A program made the position numbers and the translations under genes. This document shows, one piece after another, positions 11,506 to 11,984 of a DNA stretch of 11,984 bases. Position 1 is the stretch's first letter. Each line of letters starts with the position of its first letter. Source of the DNA: Patescibacteria group bacterium (GTDB lineage Bacteria > Patescibacteria > Paceibacteria > UBA6257 > 2-01-FULL-56-20); assembly GCA_023484365.1 (NCBI GenBank), contig JAMDBA010000015.1:1-11984 (forward strand). Reading direction: 5' to 3'. The notes under the pieces are model-generated. The model ran no database searches and was not told where the DNA came from. It worked only from the letters and a program-made list of their open reading frames with translations.

Positions 11506-11984
11506 ATTTTAGCGTTAGTTACGACTTTTTGAATGTCGTCGCGGTCTTCCAGAATTTCAATTAATTTTAAAATAGATGATTTATCTTGCTCGGGAATGTC
11601 TTGAGGGAATTTTGCCGTCCAGTCGGTATTGCCCGAAGGAGGATTAAAAGCCCACTTAACGCTGCCGATCTCGGCCCACTTGGCGCCATTGTCGCCTAAA
11701 ACCTTTTTAATTTCGCTTATAGAGCGGTTTTTATTGTCGGTAATAGATTCTATCAAAACAGCTGTTCCGCCCGGCCCATAAGCCTCTAAAACGAGTTCTT
11801 CAAGGTTCTGGGCACTCTCCGAGACTTTCTTTATGGCTCTATCAATATTATCTTGAGGGACGTTGTTTTCTTTAGCTTTTTCAATTGCCGACCGAAGGCG
11901 GGGATTAAATTGAGGATTGGGGTCGGTCTTGGCGGCAATAGTAATGGCGTTTAAAAGTTTAGAAAAAAGCTGGCCGAAAGGATG
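11502..11984 (-). CDS. yebC: YebC/PmpR/TACO1-family protein, middle domain missing (5' end outside window)
   Basis: 160 residues are visible; about 20 N-terminal ones lie beyond the window. The family includes transcriptional regulators and translation factors that act on proline-rich stalls. Conserved parts are LFSKLLNAITIAAK (6-19), NPRLRSAIEKAKENNVPQDN (27-46), IDRAIKK, YGPGGTAVLIESITDNKNR (69-87), GSVKWAF (107-113) and LEDRDDIQKVVTNAKI at the end. In normal YebC (about 240 aa) roughly 60-70 further residues stand between the SVxWxF and W-P-x elements. Here they are replaced by a short linker, so one of the two lower domains is largely absent, without any frameshift. The full protein would be about 180 aa. 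An internal start at 11756 is not real, since homology continues to the window edge. Confidence 0.92.
   Translation of the reverse strand, partial: HPFGQLFSKLLNAITIAAKTDPNPQFNPRLRSAIEKAKENNVPQDNIDRAIKKVSESAQNLEELVLEAYGPGGTAVLIESITDNKNRSISEIKKVLGDNGAKWAEIGSVKWAFNPPSGNTDWTAKFPQDIPEQDKSSILKLIEILEDRDDIQKVVTNAKI

Overview
The window is the chromosomal replication-origin region of a small-genome, AT-rich bacterium. It most likely belongs to the Candidate Phyla Radiation (Patescibacteria/Parcubacteria-like). Pointers are the short proteins, the CPR-type two-helix T4SS pilin, the four-helix-bundle remnant set in repeats, the reduced YebC and Jag, and the lack of Shine-Dalgarno sequences. TAA, TAG and TGA all act as stops, so the TGA=Gly code of Gracilibacteria/Absconditabacteria is excluded. 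No taxonomic marker can be checked here.

Layout. 1-102: acidic C-terminus of an unidentified protein. 115-316: a 202-bp element with perfect 13-bp terminal inverted repeats, holding a decayed four-helix-bundle (23S intervening-sequence-protein type) reading frame. 342-2960: a three-gene plus-strand operon for envelope proteins: a secreted beta-rich protein, a T4SS-pilin-like protein with a glycine-zipper extension, and a membrane-anchored beta-propeller-like protein. 2961-3331: non-coding repeat region. 3332-4932: the classical minus-strand cluster rpmH-rnpA-yidC-jag. 5181-7797: dnaA and dnaN on the plus strand. 7849-10326: class A penicillin-binding protein, convergent with dnaN. 10327-10605: non-coding, with an inverted-repeat element and a perfect hairpin. 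10606-10779: a 57-aa acidic protein. 11041-11984: ruvC preceded by yebC (truncated by the window edge), overlapping by ATGA.

The jag-yidC-rnpA-rpmH / dnaA-dnaN order marks oriC. The dnaA-dnaN gap carries DnaA-box-like sites, then a CTA-rich DnaA-trio-like tract, then an AT-rich stretch. This is the order of a bacterial basal unwinding system.

The most striking find is a family of short (about 96-108 bp) inverted-repeat elements with ends close to (T/C)CCC(G/C)TTAGA and 4-bp flanking direct repeats, at 3148-3243, 5078-5181 and 10391-10498. The middle copy appears to have inserted exactly into the dnaA start codon. Its terminal A plus the duplicated target TGAA rebuilds ATGAA, so the DnaA protein is unchanged. 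The original promoter now sits 108 bp further away, behind a relic upstream ATG, and the element's ends can pair over the new start codon. Joining the flanks without the element gives a normal, nearly leaderless dnaA gene.
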